The position numbers and the translations under genes are program-made. From assembly GCF_007747795.1 (NCBI RefSeq), contig NZ_CP036275.1, positions 682,001 to 746,000 of the forward strand: a stretch of DNA of 64,000 bases. Direction: 5' to 3'. The DNA is from Maioricimonas rarisocia (GTDB lineage: Bacteria > Planctomycetota > Planctomycetia > Planctomycetales > Planctomycetaceae). Within the stretch, counting starts at the first letter, position 1, and every line of letters begins with the position of its first letter. Below are positions 18,088 to 26,909 of the stretch, piece after piece. The notes under the pieces are model-generated. The model did not search any database, was not told the DNA's origin, and was given only the letters and a program-made list of their open reading frames with translations.

Positions 18088-18510
18088 ATGAAATCTGTTT
18101 TGTCAGTTGCGTTGATCGCCGTTCTCGCCGTGTCGGTTTCCGGATGCGGCGGTGGCAGCGATGGTCGCGTTACCGCCAGCGGCACCGTGTCGCTGGATGG
18201 GCAGCCGCTGCCCGACGGATCGGTGACGTTCTTCGACGAGAACGGTGGTTCGGCTGGCGTCGGCATCATCGACAACGGGACGTTCACCGTCAGCGAGGCT
18301 TCCTCGTCGGAGGGGATTCAGCCGGGCACCTACAAGGTGGCCGTGCAGTCCTGGGAATCGGAACCGGGTGCGGTCACCGAAGACGGCGAGATTATCGTCG
18401 AAGGAAAGTCCCGGATTCCTGAGAAGTACAACTCGTCCGAGACGTCCGGCCTGACCGCTGAAGTCGGAGAGGGCGAGAATCAGTTCGAGTTCGATCTCAA
18501 GTCGAGCTAG
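18088..18510 (+). CDS. carboxypeptidase-regulatory-like lipoprotein (copy 2)
   Basis: 140 residues from the ATG at 18088; the ATG at 18052 would precede the signal peptide with 12 polar residues. The lipobox is SVSGC with C20 lipidated, followed by a glycine-rich spacer and one carboxypeptidase-regulatory-like domain (GTVSLDGQPLPDGSVTFF, then IPEKYNSSETSGLTAEV, ending FEFDLKSS). It matches the 16344 lipoprotein in length and layout (VPEQYN/IPEKYN blocks), so the DUF1559-lipoprotein pairs look like a tandem duplication. A terminator follows. Confidence 0.88.
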   Translation: MKSVLSVALIAVLAVSVSGCGGGSDGRVTASGTVSLDGQPLPDGSVTFFDENGGSAGVGIIDNGTFTVSEASSSEGIQPGTYKVAVQSWESEPGAVTEDGEIIVEGKSRIPEKYNSSETSGLTAEVGEGENQFEFDLKSS

Positions 18511-18558
18511 CCTCGCCACGATCGGGCGATGCCCTGATCGAGTGCGAAACCTGAACAG

Positions 18559-18594
18559 ACCGCCCTGGCTGAGTCATCGGCCCGGGCGGTTTTT
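18559..18594 (+). terminator. rho-independent terminator
   Basis: ACCGCCC ... GGGCGGT with extra CCtGG/CCcGG pairing in the loop-proximal part, followed by TTTTT. It closes the second DUF1559-lipoprotein pair and sits between two convergent genes. Confidence 0.85.
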
Positions 18595-18599
18595 CTATT

Positions 18600-18851
18600 C
18601 TATCGCTCTCGCTGCGCCCGCTCGCGTCGCTCACGCATCTGCTTTCCGATGCGAAACGCCAGCGGGATCCAGATCGCTCCGTAGCCGATTGATGCCAGCG
18701 TCCCCAGTCCCGACCCGGCAACCGCCGCGCGGTCTTCTGCCCGTGCACCGGGAATCGGATGCTCCATGATGTACCAGATCAGCCCTGCGCCAGCGGCAAC
18801 GACGAGGACCGACCAGGTGGCCGTGAGAATCAGAGCGAGCTTGAGTGACAT
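18600..18851 (-). CDS. small membrane protein
   Basis: 83 residues from the ATG at 18851 (GGAG about 10 nt upstream); an in-frame ATG at 18875 would add eight. Two membrane segments are visible, LALILTATWSVLVVAAGAGL at the N-terminus and GSGLGTLASIGYGAIWIPLA further on, and the C-terminus is very basic (RIGKQMRERRERAQRER). No family recognised. It is convergent with the lipoprotein gene, sharing the terminator region. Confidence 0.65.
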   Translation of the reverse strand: MSLKLALILTATWSVLVVAAGAGLIWYIMEHPIPGARAEDRAAVAGSGLGTLASIGYGAIWIPLAFRIGKQMRERRERAQRER

Positions 18852-18981
18852 CTGCGGCGAACTCCGGGAGGACATGACGACACAGCTTCACGGATGGAAC
18901 CGATTTGACCCGGAATGGCCTCGCATGGCAATCTGGAGGGAGACGGGATGCCGTAGTCCTTACCGGCGGAGGGGCAGCAGG

Positions 18982-19530
18982 ATGTCCGACCGTTTCGAGC
19001 TGATCGACGAGTTCCGCATTACCGTGGCAGTTCACGAGCAGATTCGCGACCTGCTGGAAGAGTGCTTTCCGGAATCCAGTTTCACCTCGACGCGAACGTG
19101 GCTGAAGCAGCTTCCACCGCGGCGACTCCTCGTCTGGGAGGAGGGTGAACTCGTCGCGCAGCTGGGCGTCGAGCACCGGGTCGTGCGGCTGCCGGATGGT
19201 CCGGGTACGGTCCTGGGCGCCATCGATCTCTGTGTTCGCGGAGCGTGCCGGGGTGTCGGGCTCGCCTCGTCGATGCTGCAGTGGCTGTTGGAACTGGGCC
19301 GCACGCACGGCATCGACTTCGTGATTCTCTTTGCCGCAGACGGACGTTTGTATGCGCGGAACGGTTTTTGTCGGCCCGGAACGCGCGTGCGGTGGCTGAA
19401 GATTCACGAACTGGACGGTTTCGGCATCGGTGACGACGTACTCGATGAACTGATGGTGTGCGAACTCGGGCCGCGCCGGTGGCCGGATGGCCCGGAGGCG
19501 ACGGTCGATCTGCTGGGGTACCAGTTCTGA
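18982..19530 (+). CDS. GNAT family N-acetyltransferase
   Basis: 182 residues. The start at 18982 is supported by GGAGGGG 8 nt upstream; the longer open frame from 18766 overlaps the opposite gene. The GNAT core is visible: strand 4 LGAIDLCVRGACRGVGLASSML, with the acetyl-CoA pyrophosphate loop RGACRGVGLAS (consensus Q/RxxGxG/A), then FVILFAADGRLYARNGF, the strand-5/helix-4 block ending in YxxxGF. The acceptor is unknown. It ends at a long convergent hairpin (19557-19583). Confidence 0.85.
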   Translation: MSDRFELIDEFRITVAVHEQIRDLLEECFPESSFTSTRTWLKQLPPRRLLVWEEGELVAQLGVEHRVVRLPDGPGTVLGAIDLCVRGACRGVGLASSMLQWLLELGRTHGIDFVILFAADGRLYARNGFCRPGTRVRWLKIHELDGFGIGDDVLDELMVCELGPRRWPDGPEATVDLLGYQF

Positions 19531-19556
19531 GCGTGCCCCCTGCGGACCGCGGGTGC

Positions 19557-19583
19557 CATGCTCGCCCGTTCGAGGCGAGCATG
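19557..19583. terminator. convergent hairpin, probable two-way transcript end
   Basis: Perfect 10-bp stem CATGCTCGCC / GGCGAGCATG with a 7-nt loop, flanked by GGGTG and CACCC that can extend the pairing. It lies between the convergent GNAT and methyltransferase genes. No T run, so termination is inferred from position. Confidence 0.5.
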
Positions 19584-19625
19584 CGTGACACCCATGGAAG
19601 CCGCGTGCCTTCGGGAGAGTTCCAA

Positions 19626-20726
19626 TCAGCCCTGCCGGGCGACGTAGTACGTGTTCATGATGTCATGATCGAGGTGGTGCAGGGCAATCTCGCCGAAGCC
19701 CGCATCGCGGAGCATCTCCTGGGCCAGTTCTTCGCCCCAGCAGGTTCCCAGTCCGGCTCCGTCATTCGCCAGCGAGACCGACATGCAGTGCATGCAGGAG
19801 ATCGTGTACAGCAACGGCGCGATCGGACTCTCGAGGTTTTCGTGCAGATGGCTTGAGGCGGCGATGTCCTGCATGAGGAACACGCCGTCCCGACGCAAAG
19901 CCTGCCTGATGCCGGCGAGAACGGCAGCCGGATCGATCTGATCGTGAATCGCATCGAACGCCGTGATCAGGTCGAAGCGGACCGTCTCGCCGAGCTGTGC
20001 CGCGTCGCGAACGATGAATTCGGTGTTGGTCAGACCTCGGTCGCGCGCGAGCTGCCGCCCCATCTCGATCGCTTCTTCCGAGAAGTCGACACCGACAAAA
20101 CGGCTGCTGGGAAACGTCTCGGCAAGCAGGTTGAGGGCCCGGCCGGCACCGCAGCCGACATCCATCACGTCGATTCCCTCCTGCAGGCGATCCCCCAGGT
20201 CCGGGACGAGCGGCAGGATGTGATCGTGCAGGGCCGCGACGACGGTCTGGGCACTCTCCTCGGCCATCACCTCGTGGAACCGCGAGTAATGGCTGTAGTG
20301 TACGCCGCCGCCGTTGTGGAAGCAGTCGACAATCCTGTCTTCGACCTGCCCGAGCACGGCGAACCACTGCATCGTCGCTGCCATGTTTTCGGGGGTGGCG
20401 GCCCGGGTGAGTAGCGCGGCATGCGCGTCAGGCAGTTGATACGTCTGCGTCTCGGAGTCGTAGTCGATGACCCGTCCGGTCACCATCGCCCCGAGCCATT
20501 CGCGCACATATCGTTCGTTCAGCCCGGCCTTGTCGGCGGTCTGGTAACTGGTGAGTGGGGATTCGCCGGCGAGCACATCGAACAGACCGGTCCGGTGTCC
20601 GATCGAGATCATCATGGCGAGACTGGCGCCGGTCATCATTTCCAGAAGCCGGTTGCCGAACGCTTCGACGTCCTGTGGAGCGACCTGGGTGTCATGGATC
20701 GTGGCCAATGTTGCATCTCCTGTCAT
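19626..20726 (-). CDS. SAM-dependent methyltransferase with N-terminal winged helix
   Basis: 366 residues from the ATG at 20726. Residues about 20-100 form a dimerisation/winged-helix domain ([19 protein letters not shown], then [11 protein letters not shown]), like Rv2258c-type and O-methyltransferase families. The methyltransferase domain starts with motif [17 protein letters not shown] (187-200), then [12 protein letters not shown], an FIVRDAAQL acidic residue for the adenine, and [11 protein letters not shown]. The C-terminus contains CMHCMSV and a GTCWG segment. The acceptor is unknown, probably a small molecule. Start choice: an AGGAG lies inside the first codons and could serve a TTG 15 bases in, so the true start may be slightly later. 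Confidence 0.88.
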   Translation of the reverse strand: MTGDATLATIHDTQVAPQDVEAFGNRLLEMMTGASLAMMISIGHRTGLFDVLAGESPLTSYQTADKAGLNERYVREWLGAMVTGRVIDYDSETQTYQLPDAHAALLTRAATPENMAATMQWFAVLGQVEDRIVDCFHNGGGVHYSHYSRFHEVMAEESAQTVVAALHDHILPLVPDLGDRLQEGIDVMDVGCGAGRALNLLAETFPSSRFVGVDFSEEAIEMGRQLARDRGLTNTEFIVRDAAQLGETVRFDLITAFDAIHDQIDPAAVLAGIRQALRRDGVFLMQDIAASSHLHENLESPIAPLLYTISCMHCMSVSLANDGAGLGTCWGEELAQEMLRDAGFGEIALHHLDHDIMNTYYVARQG

Positions 20727-21003
20727 CTGGCCCGAAGGATGGGGTTCTGCAGCACTCTTCGATACGCATCGCTGGGGACGGGTTCGGGGAGGAATTGTGA
20801 GATTCTCCGGCATCCGCGACGAACGGCGGCTGCGAGAAATGCTGCGACCCGAGGTGAAGCGTGGACACACTGCCGCTGTTACACGAATTTTCAGCGAATT
20901 CGCACGTCGCGCAAGCCCGACGGCCAGGCCCGTTTATGATGGAGCCGACGGCCGCGCCAGCCGGCGCCGCCGATTGACTGCTGATCTTCTCCAGGAGAAT
21001 GAC

Positions 21004-21189
21004 ATGCCGGACGTTGCGTCTGCGTTGCTGGTGATCGCGGGAGCGATCCTGATTGTGGCAAGTGCCGTCTCGACGACGTTGACCGATACAGCCCGTCAGC
21101 GGCTCAGCGGGATGGGGATTCTCGTTGGCGGCCTGGGATTGATCATGTTCCTGTTCGCGTACGTGGCGACGATGAGCGTGCTTCTGTAG
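21004..21189 (+). CDS. small two-helix membrane protein
   Basis: A 61-residue protein starting at the ATG at 21004, with AGGAG 7 nt upstream. Two hydrophobic helices (VASALLVIAGAILIVASAV and MGILVGGLGLIMFLFAYVA) are joined by a short polar loop with TDTARQRLSG. The frame is open upstream, but the strong ribosome binding site and composition favour this short form. No family recognised. It converges on the GNAT gene at 21312. Confidence 0.7.
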   Translation: MPDVASALLVIAGAILIVASAVSTTLTDTARQRLSGMGILVGGLGLIMFLFAYVATMSVLL

Positions 21190-21205
21190 CAGAGGGCGCA
21201 CAGCA

Positions 21206-21235
21206 GAGGCCCAGCGGCCGGCAGCCGTGGGCCTC
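21206..21235. terminator. convergent hairpin, probable transcript end
   Basis: Perfect 8-bp stem GAGGCCCA / TGGGCCTC with a 14-nt GC-rich loop, 16 bp after the stop of the small membrane protein and upstream of the stop of the opposite GNAT gene. No T run. Confidence 0.4.
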
Positions 21236-21311
21236 ATGGTCAAGTCGATTTGTCACGGCATCACGCTGCCCGGCTCCAGGACAGATCACGTCCGGAAGCC
21301 CACGCGGCCGA

Positions 21312-22421
21312 TCAGTTCCAGTCGGAGTCCCCCATCGCCACGCACCAGTTTTCCTGCTGCATCAACAGCGGCAGGATTTCGTCCGGGTCGCCACTTCCGG
21401 TGTGTCTGCAAACGAGGTCCTGTCCTTCGACTGGCTGCAGGCGGAAGCCGCAGTGCTGCAGGACCGAATAGGTGTGCATGTGGGGGAATGCCCAGGCCGC
21501 CACGGTCGCGACCTGTCGCTCACGCAGTCGCTCGATGGCCGCGGCAATGAGCACCGCACTGACCGCTTCGTCGCTCTGCCGGGGCGTGACGAGATCGACC
21601 AGGCATCCTCGAGTCGGATCGAGCGGATTGATGCCGACGACGCAGAAGCCTTCGACACGCGAATCGGATGCATTCTCGAGTGCGACGACGTCGAACGCGA
21701 CGTCTCTGATGTCTCGGTACCGCCACTGCAGGTAAGAGGCGTCCTTCTGCAGCATGATCGGGTAGTCGTCCCGTATGCGGTCCCACAGTGCGTCGAAGCG
21801 TGCGTCGAAGCGTGCGATGTCGACGAGCCGCATACCGTCCGGCACCTGGTGCTGCTTCGGCCTCGAAAGGGCGATGGCCGCGTTGGCTGCCAGTCCGAGG
21901 GCATCGGCGACCGGTTTGACGCCGAGCCTGCGACGAAAGAAATGACGGCTGTCGATGACGTGGACGAGCCGCGGAACCGCCCCGACGCGCTGGAACTTCA
22001 TGGCCTTGCGGCTGATCTTCGACGTCTTGTCGATCGTGAAGCCGAACATGAAGTCGACGTCTTCGTGCTCGTTGATGTTCACCCGCTCGCGATACAGGTG
22101 GAAGAATGCCCGGGCGCTGCGGAGTGCTTCGTCAACGAAGATGTCGACCTCCTGGCTCGCCTGCCGGGCCTCGCCGGCAACGCGGAACCAGGTGCGAATC
22201 GCTCCCGTGTGACTGATCGTCCTGCCGTCCACCTCAGCGACGGCAGACAGGGGAGCGCCGGCGGGATTCTGGAAGTACTTCCAGTCGAGGTGCTCCGGCT
22301 CCCGCTCCAGTCCATGAATCTTTCCCACGATCCGGGACAGGTGCTCGAGGTCCTTGCGTCCGATGCGGCGGATGTTCGGCCGGCTGGAACGTTGTGGCGG
22401 GGACTGCTGGCATGAAGACAT
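21312..22421 (-). CDS. GNAT-type acetyltransferase
   Basis: A 369-residue protein of the larger two-domain GNAT kind. The N-terminal GNAT half includes WFRVAGEARQASQEVDIFVDEALRSA and FMFGFTIDKTSKISRKAMKFQRVG; the second half has WRYRDIRDVAFDVVALENA and LVDLVTPRQSDEAVSAVLIAA. The WRY block after a QKD segment resembles FemAB/GNAT proteins from polysaccharide or capsule loci. The substrate is unknown. No operon partner; convergent with the small membrane protein. Confidence 0.75.
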   Translation of the reverse strand: MSSCQQSPPQRSSRPNIRRIGRKDLEHLSRIVGKIHGLEREPEHLDWKYFQNPAGAPLSAVAEVDGRTISHTGAIRTWFRVAGEARQASQEVDIFVDEALRSARAFFHLYRERVNINEHEDVDFMFGFTIDKTSKISRKAMKFQRVGAVPRLVHVIDSRHFFRRRLGVKPVADALGLAANAAIALSRPKQHQVPDGMRLVDIARFDARFDALWDRIRDDYPIMLQKDASYLQWRYRDIRDVAFDVVALENASDSRVEGFCVVGINPLDPTRGCLVDLVTPRQSDEAVSAVLIAAAIERLRERQVATVAAWAFPHMHTYSVLQHCGFRLQPVEGQDLVCRHTGSGDPDEILPLLMQQENWCVAMGDSDWN

Positions 22422-23024
22422 GAGATCGACCCGATGAATGCAGGATAGGCAGTGAGCGGAAGGCGTCGGAGCACGACTCTCTACAAGGCTACAACAGATT
22501 CGGCGGTCTGCTCGAACACCGCCCCGGTCGAATCCCGGATCGAACGATGGACGCGTAAGTATGCGTCGATGCCATGCGGCGGCAGACCGTTGCGATGACG
22601 ACGTGGATGAAGTTCGAAGGGGGCCCCGGCTGTTGTATCTCCCTGCTGTGGTGTGGTTTGGACAATGAACGGTGGTCGGGCAGGCATTTCCCTGATGTCT
22701 GCTGTCCGGTCCTACGGGGGCTTTCGCGTTGTCGTCCAGTTTCGGGACGACTCGTGAAGAAAGTCTGAAACGCCGGGTTCTGCGTCCAACCGGTGCGAAT
22801 GCCGATGTGCAGGATCCGCGATGGTGGTTTCACCGAAGGGGCTTACGGTTTCCGTGCCGGTGAGTACCCCGCACAACCGGCAAGATCGGTCCTCTGCCTG
22901 GCTCCGTTCGGGGGGCTGGCATTGCCGGGCGCGGACGTGGACGCGTGAATGCCAGCGGCCTCTCACAGGATTCATTTCAACGGTCGATCGCAAGACAGGG
23001 CTGCCCGTGACGACGGCGGCCCGG
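22422..23024. other. 603-bp gap without a recognised gene
   Basis: Frames open on both strands here but none has a start with ribosome binding site, codon character, signal peptide or recognisable motif. The left part must hold the promoter of the leftward GNAT gene. The right part borders the quinoprotein-like remnant at 23025 and may be decayed sequence. Confidence 0.4.
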
Positions 23025-23417
23025 TCATGGAGGGAACGGACCGCGATACCTCGTGTCCCGAATCGATCGGCTCCAGAGTTCCTGACCACTGTCGAGTTCG
23101 ACGGCGCGAATTCGCAACGGCAGCTCCTGGAGTCCGCCTTCAGACACTCGAGTAACGGGACCTGCTTCAAGGAGTGCAACCGGTCCGGCGACCAGTACCG
23201 GAGCCACGGCGACGTGACTGGTCAGCCTGCCGACCTGTTGTCGCGTTTCCCGGGGGCAAACCTTCAACGTGTACTTGTCGAGTGACGTATCGTCTCCGGT
23301 CCGTTCGCTCACAACGACGTGCTCCTTGTCCACGCTCAGGAACTGTTCTCCTGCACTTGCGTCGACACGTTCCTCGGCAGGGACTTCCGACGTCTGGGAA
23401 GCTTGCGGAGTGGCCAC
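23025..23417 (-). pseudogene. quinoprotein-type C-terminal fragment, probably truncated
   Basis: A 130-residue frame starting at a GTG with no good ribosome binding site and no signal peptide. Its C-terminal half resembles the last blades of planctomycete PQQ-type beta-propeller proteins: GRLTSHVAVAPVLVAGPVAL, RIRAVELDSGQELWSRSIRD and the terminal TRYRGPFPP, which I believe is a conserved ending of that group. The expected signal peptide and the N-terminal blades are missing. An in-frame stop lies about 30 nt upstream of the start, and then comes the OLD nuclease gene. The simplest reading is a 3' remnant left after the insertion of foreign DNA, but a small intact gene cannot be excluded. Confidence 0.4.
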
Positions 23418-23509
23418 GGCGGGTGGGCGTTACACCAAGTGTTCCTATTCATCTGGTCTGCCAGTGCCCATTTCTCCAGTCCCAGCTAACGAGGATGAGG
23501 GCAGTCGCG

Positions 23510-25207
23510 TCAGCCGCGGTGCTCGCAACTTCCAAATACCTTCGTCGCGACCGTTTGGAGTTCGGGAACGGCTATCGACTCATCTGGTATCGCGTCTCGG
23601 AGTGACTCGGCGAATCGCTGACGGTAGATCTCGCGAATGCCTCGAAGCATGGTCTTGCCGTGCCGAAATCTCTCGGGATTTGATTCGATTGTTTCTGCGG
23701 CTGTTGCCGCGAGTTTGCCTGCGTTCAACCGTCCGTGAGTGCCATCATGTCGGGCGACGTTGATTAGACCATTTACGTACGCTTCCACTAAGGCCTCACG
23801 TCTGGTCTTTGCAACGTCTTCAATTATGCTTGTAAAGCTATCAAGTTCGCGGGCGTTCGCCCTGGCCAAGTACTCGGCCGACACAAAATGGGATTCGATG
23901 TCGGTGCCGTACGTTACAAAGGGATCAACGTTGAGCGCACGTACTTTCGTCTGCCAAGAGTCGATTGCGTCGTCATTAAGGTAATCGCGATCTCTGTGTA
24001 GTATTATTCGTGCTTGGGGTGCCGTTGACTGGATCATCTTGACAAGTGGGCGAAGATTCTTGATCTGAGTCGCACCGTAATACGGGATTAACACCGTGCG
24101 TGCCAAGTCAAATCCAGAAGATACAAGCATTACTTCTAGGCGACGAGTGTTTTCGTCCTCGGTAAGAACAACGGCGCTCGTGTTGGGGGCCGATACTCGC
24201 TCTTTCACGTCTAATGCGCCGATGTCGAGAAGGATGCCTATCTCGTCGTCGGTCGTCGCAACGTCGATAGTCGCGTTTCGTGCCCACAGAATGTGCGATG
24301 ACCCGGAGAGAGCATCCACGACGTGTCTGGAGTGAGTGGTAAGAAGGATCTGTACATCCCGATCTTGTGCGATACTTCGGAGCAAGGCGCACAGCAGTCG
24401 CTGGTTGTTCGGGTGCAAGTGGGAGTCAGGTTCGTCGAGCACGACAAGGCTGGGTTTGAACCGGTGAATGTACGAGAGGATCTGGATTGCCTGTAGGATG
24501 CCGGTTCCTGCGAGTTCAATTGGTACCCACTCACTTTCAGCCTTCAGTTCAACCGAGATGAATTCGTCGGTCGCTTCGCTGTAGCCAACTCGGATCTCCA
24601 GCGCTGGGAATACGTTGTGCAGGTCGTCAATGAACGAGTCCCACTCTTGCGTGCTCCACAAACGGCAGAGGATGTTGCGGAGAACTAAGTTGGCATCTCC
24701 TCGGGCAAGAGTCCTTAGTAGTACTCCGTCTGAAACGTACGATTCGTTCTTTGAGATGCCCGCAAGTCCTGGAGAAAAGATCGTAAACGGTTCCTCAAGG
24801 CTGCCGAGTTGCTGCGCTGCACTTGCGTTTTCTAACGTTACTGCAATGTTACGGTTCCGTCCTTTGCGGATGGCAATTGTGCAACTGTCACCCGTGTCAA
24901 GCACGAACGTGACTGTGATCGCGTTCTCTGGTTTTTCGGTGAGCTTTCCACCTAGCCCAAGTGAATAGACTCGCTCTGACGGCGTGTAGATCAACTCGTT
25001 AGGGTTGACGCTTGTTGTGCCGTCGCGAAGGCGCCAGCCGGCAAGGTGCACAGTCTGCAGCACGCCGACCGCAAAGTGTAAGCCTTGGATCAAGCTACTC
25101 TTCCCTGAGTTGTTTGCCCCGACGATTACGTTGATTTCTTTGAGGTCGATCGGCGCGTCCGAGATTCTCTTGAAGCGTTCGAGCCGCGCAGAAAGGAGCT
25201 TCGCCAT
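23510..25207 (-). CDS. OLD family nuclease (ABC ATPase plus TOPRIM)
   Basis: 565 residues from the ATG at 25207. The ABC/SMC-type ATPase part has Walker A GANNSGKSSLI (30-40), an ABC-signature-like region ELAGTGILQAIQIL, Walker B SLVVLDEPDSHLHP and the H-loop LLTTHSRH. The C-terminal TOPRIM part has VVLTEDENTRRLEVML (catalytic Glu) and ILHRDRDYLNDD (DxD). This is the class 1 OLD (overcoming lysogenisation defect) layout: ATP-dependent DNA nucleases often linked to phage defence. No gajB-like helicase is adjacent, so it stands alone. The gene is clearly more AT-rich than its neighbours (many TTT, AAT and AGA codons), a mark of horizontal transfer. A truncated gene fragment lies just downstream. 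Confidence 0.85.
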   Translation of the reverse strand: MAKLLSARLERFKRISDAPIDLKEINVIVGANNSGKSSLIQGLHFAVGVLQTVHLAGWRLRDGTTSVNPNELIYTPSERVYSLGLGGKLTEKPENAITVTFVLDTGDSCTIAIRKGRNRNIAVTLENASAAQQLGSLEEPFTIFSPGLAGISKNESYVSDGVLLRTLARGDANLVLRNILCRLWSTQEWDSFIDDLHNVFPALEIRVGYSEATDEFISVELKAESEWVPIELAGTGILQAIQILSYIHRFKPSLVVLDEPDSHLHPNNQRLLCALLRSIAQDRDVQILLTTHSRHVVDALSGSSHILWARNATIDVATTDDEIGILLDIGALDVKERVSAPNTSAVVLTEDENTRRLEVMLVSSGFDLARTVLIPYYGATQIKNLRPLVKMIQSTAPQARIILHRDRDYLNDDAIDSWQTKVRALNVDPFVTYGTDIESHFVSAEYLARANARELDSFTSIIEDVAKTRREALVEAYVNGLINVARHDGTHGRLNAGKLAATAAETIESNPERFRHGKTMLRGIREIYRQRFAESLRDAIPDESIAVPELQTVATKVFGSCEHRG

Positions 25208-25336
25208 GTATGACACCCGCAAAATGGACAGTGATGTCGCGGAACGTGGTTGCGCTTTAGTCTATGACAAAGTGTTTTTGGCTGATAGAGGTCAGGGGAA
25301 GCAGCCGTGGGCTCTTCAATTCACACTCTACGTGTT

Positions 25337-26584
25337 CTACGCTTCAATCACGTCCAGGCAGTTCGGATCGGTGTGGTCCAGTCGCGGCAGGTCGCCCAGG
25401 TCGATCAGGTGGTTGTACTTCAGCCCGGTGCCGGTGTTGAACAGCACGATCCGCTCGTCCGGCTTCATCCAGCCGCTTTCCACCAGTTTCTGCGCGGCCT
25501 TCCAGACGGCACCACCTTCAGGGCAGGCGTACAGCCCCTGGTGCTGCGCGATTTCGTAGACCCCCTGCATCAGTTCTTCGTCGGTAATGCTGACCGCGGT
25601 GCCTCCGCTCTCGCGGAGAACACTGAGCATCAGAAAGTCGCCCACGGCCGCCGGTACCCGCAGACCCGCGGCGATCGTGTGGGCGTTGGGGAACAGCTCG
25701 GCGTGGTCGGCTCCTTCGTGGAAGGCCTTGACGATCGGTGAGCAGCCTTCGGCCTGAACGACAACCATCCGGGGCCGCTTGCTGCCGATCCATCCCAGCT
25801 GCTCCATTTCGTTGAACGCCTTCCACATGCCGATCAGCCCGGTTCCGCCGCCGGTCGGGTAGAAGATGACGTCGGGAAGCTGGAGTTCTTCGGTGTCGTC
25901 TTCGTCGGCAAGGTCGAAGGCGAGTTCGTAGCCCATTGTTTTTTTGCCTTCGATGCGGAACGGCTCCTTGAGCGTGGAGAGGTCGAACCAGCCGAACTTC
26001 TCGCAACCCTGGCGAACCAGCTTGCCGCAGTCGCTGATCAGCCCGTTGACCAGAAACACCTTTGCGCCGCCGACGACCGACTCGATGATGTTGGCCGGGG
26101 GGGTGTCTTCGGGCATGAACAGGTAGCACTGCATGCCGGCACGGGCGGCATAGTAGGTGGCGGCCCCGGCGGCATTGCCGGCGGAGGGAAGGGCAATCAC
26201 CTCGGCTCCGAGATTGGCGGCCCGGGTGACGGCCGCGGACATCCCCCGCGCCTTGAAACTGCCGGTCGGGTTGAACGACTCATCCTTGATGAACAGGTCG
26301 TTAAATCCCGCGAAGGGCCCCCGGCAGCGACAGCGGAGCAGCGGCGTCATTCCCTCGCCGAGCGAGACGGCGTCCTCCGGATGACGTACGGGAAGGACCT
26401 CGTGGAATCGCCACATCGAGCGGATCGAGCGCTCCCGAATGACGTCGGGGGTGAAGGTTTCGCGAAGAGATTCGAGGTCGTAGCCAGCCAGCAGCGGCTT
26501 TCCCGCCTCGCTGAGGTTCTGCAGGCGATCGATCGGGTAGGTTTGGCCGGTCGCCGAGCAGGTGAGCGTCGTATGCACAGTCAT
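25337..26584 (-). CDS. thrC: threonine synthase
   Basis: 415 residues, a fold-type-II PLP enzyme converting O-phosphohomoserine to threonine. The PLP lysine is K111 in NPTGSFKARG, the phosphate-binding loop is SAGNAAGAA (about 133-141), and the glycine-rich PTGGGTGLIG block follows. It matches the shorter, archaeal/plant-like branch with an N-terminal CSATGQTYPID zinc-ribbon-like start rather than the longer E. coli type. It is likely a single gene. The start could also be the GTG six bases downstream, which sits better behind the GGAG. A promoter is proposed upstream. Confidence 0.92.
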   Translation of the reverse strand: MTVHTTLTCSATGQTYPIDRLQNLSEAGKPLLAGYDLESLRETFTPDVIRERSIRSMWRFHEVLPVRHPEDAVSLGEGMTPLLRCRCRGPFAGFNDLFIKDESFNPTGSFKARGMSAAVTRAANLGAEVIALPSAGNAAGAATYYAARAGMQCYLFMPEDTPPANIIESVVGGAKVFLVNGLISDCGKLVRQGCEKFGWFDLSTLKEPFRIEGKKTMGYELAFDLADEDDTEELQLPDVIFYPTGGGTGLIGMWKAFNEMEQLGWIGSKRPRMVVVQAEGCSPIVKAFHEGADHAELFPNAHTIAAGLRVPAAVGDFLMLSVLRESGGTAVSITDEELMQGVYEIAQHQGLYACPEGGAVWKAAQKLVESGWMKPDERIVLFNTGTGLKYNHLIDLGDLPRLDHTDPNCLDVIEA

Positions 26585-26909
26585 CTCCGGGACATCAGTC
26601 GAGTTCGGTGAGTACTGTCTCCGTTATGGTGTCAGTCGGCAAGAATCTCAAGGAGTCGGGCGACAGACGCTCAAATCGCAAGAACCACTGTCGGGGGGCG
26701 ATCCGTGAAAATGTCAATTCTCTGACAGAGATCCACCGTTTTGGCGCATTCATACCTATTGGGCGTTACGATCGATGGCAATCGGTTCTGACGGGGCCGA
26801 TGTCGCGTAAACCAGGATCGGGGTGGCCAGCCTGGCACCTGCGGCGGTGGGAGCTGTCGATGGGGGTGGGTGAGCGTTCGCTCCAGTCCGTTGCCGGGGG
26901 CCAGCGAAG
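26585..26909. other. 325-bp divergent intergenic region
   Basis: Lies between thrC (leftward) and the zinc-ribbon/coiled-coil gene (rightward). It holds the thrC promoter candidate at 26623-26651. No small gene was recognised, and no clear promoter for the rightward gene was seen. Confidence 0.4.
26623..26651 (-). promoter_or_regulatory. candidate thrC promoter
   Basis: On the minus strand: TTGAGA, a 17-bp spacer, CATAAC, about 40 bp before the thrC start codon. Four of six bases match in the -10. Confidence 0.4.

Noticed and set aside
22821-23285. 154-codon open frame on the plus strand
   Set aside because: Overlaps the quinoprotein-like fragment and has no ribosome binding site, signal or motif.
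23510-25207. Gabija system (GajA + GajB)
   Set aside because: The OLD-type gene resembles GajA in layout, but no GajB-like UvrD helicase gene is adjacent on either side.
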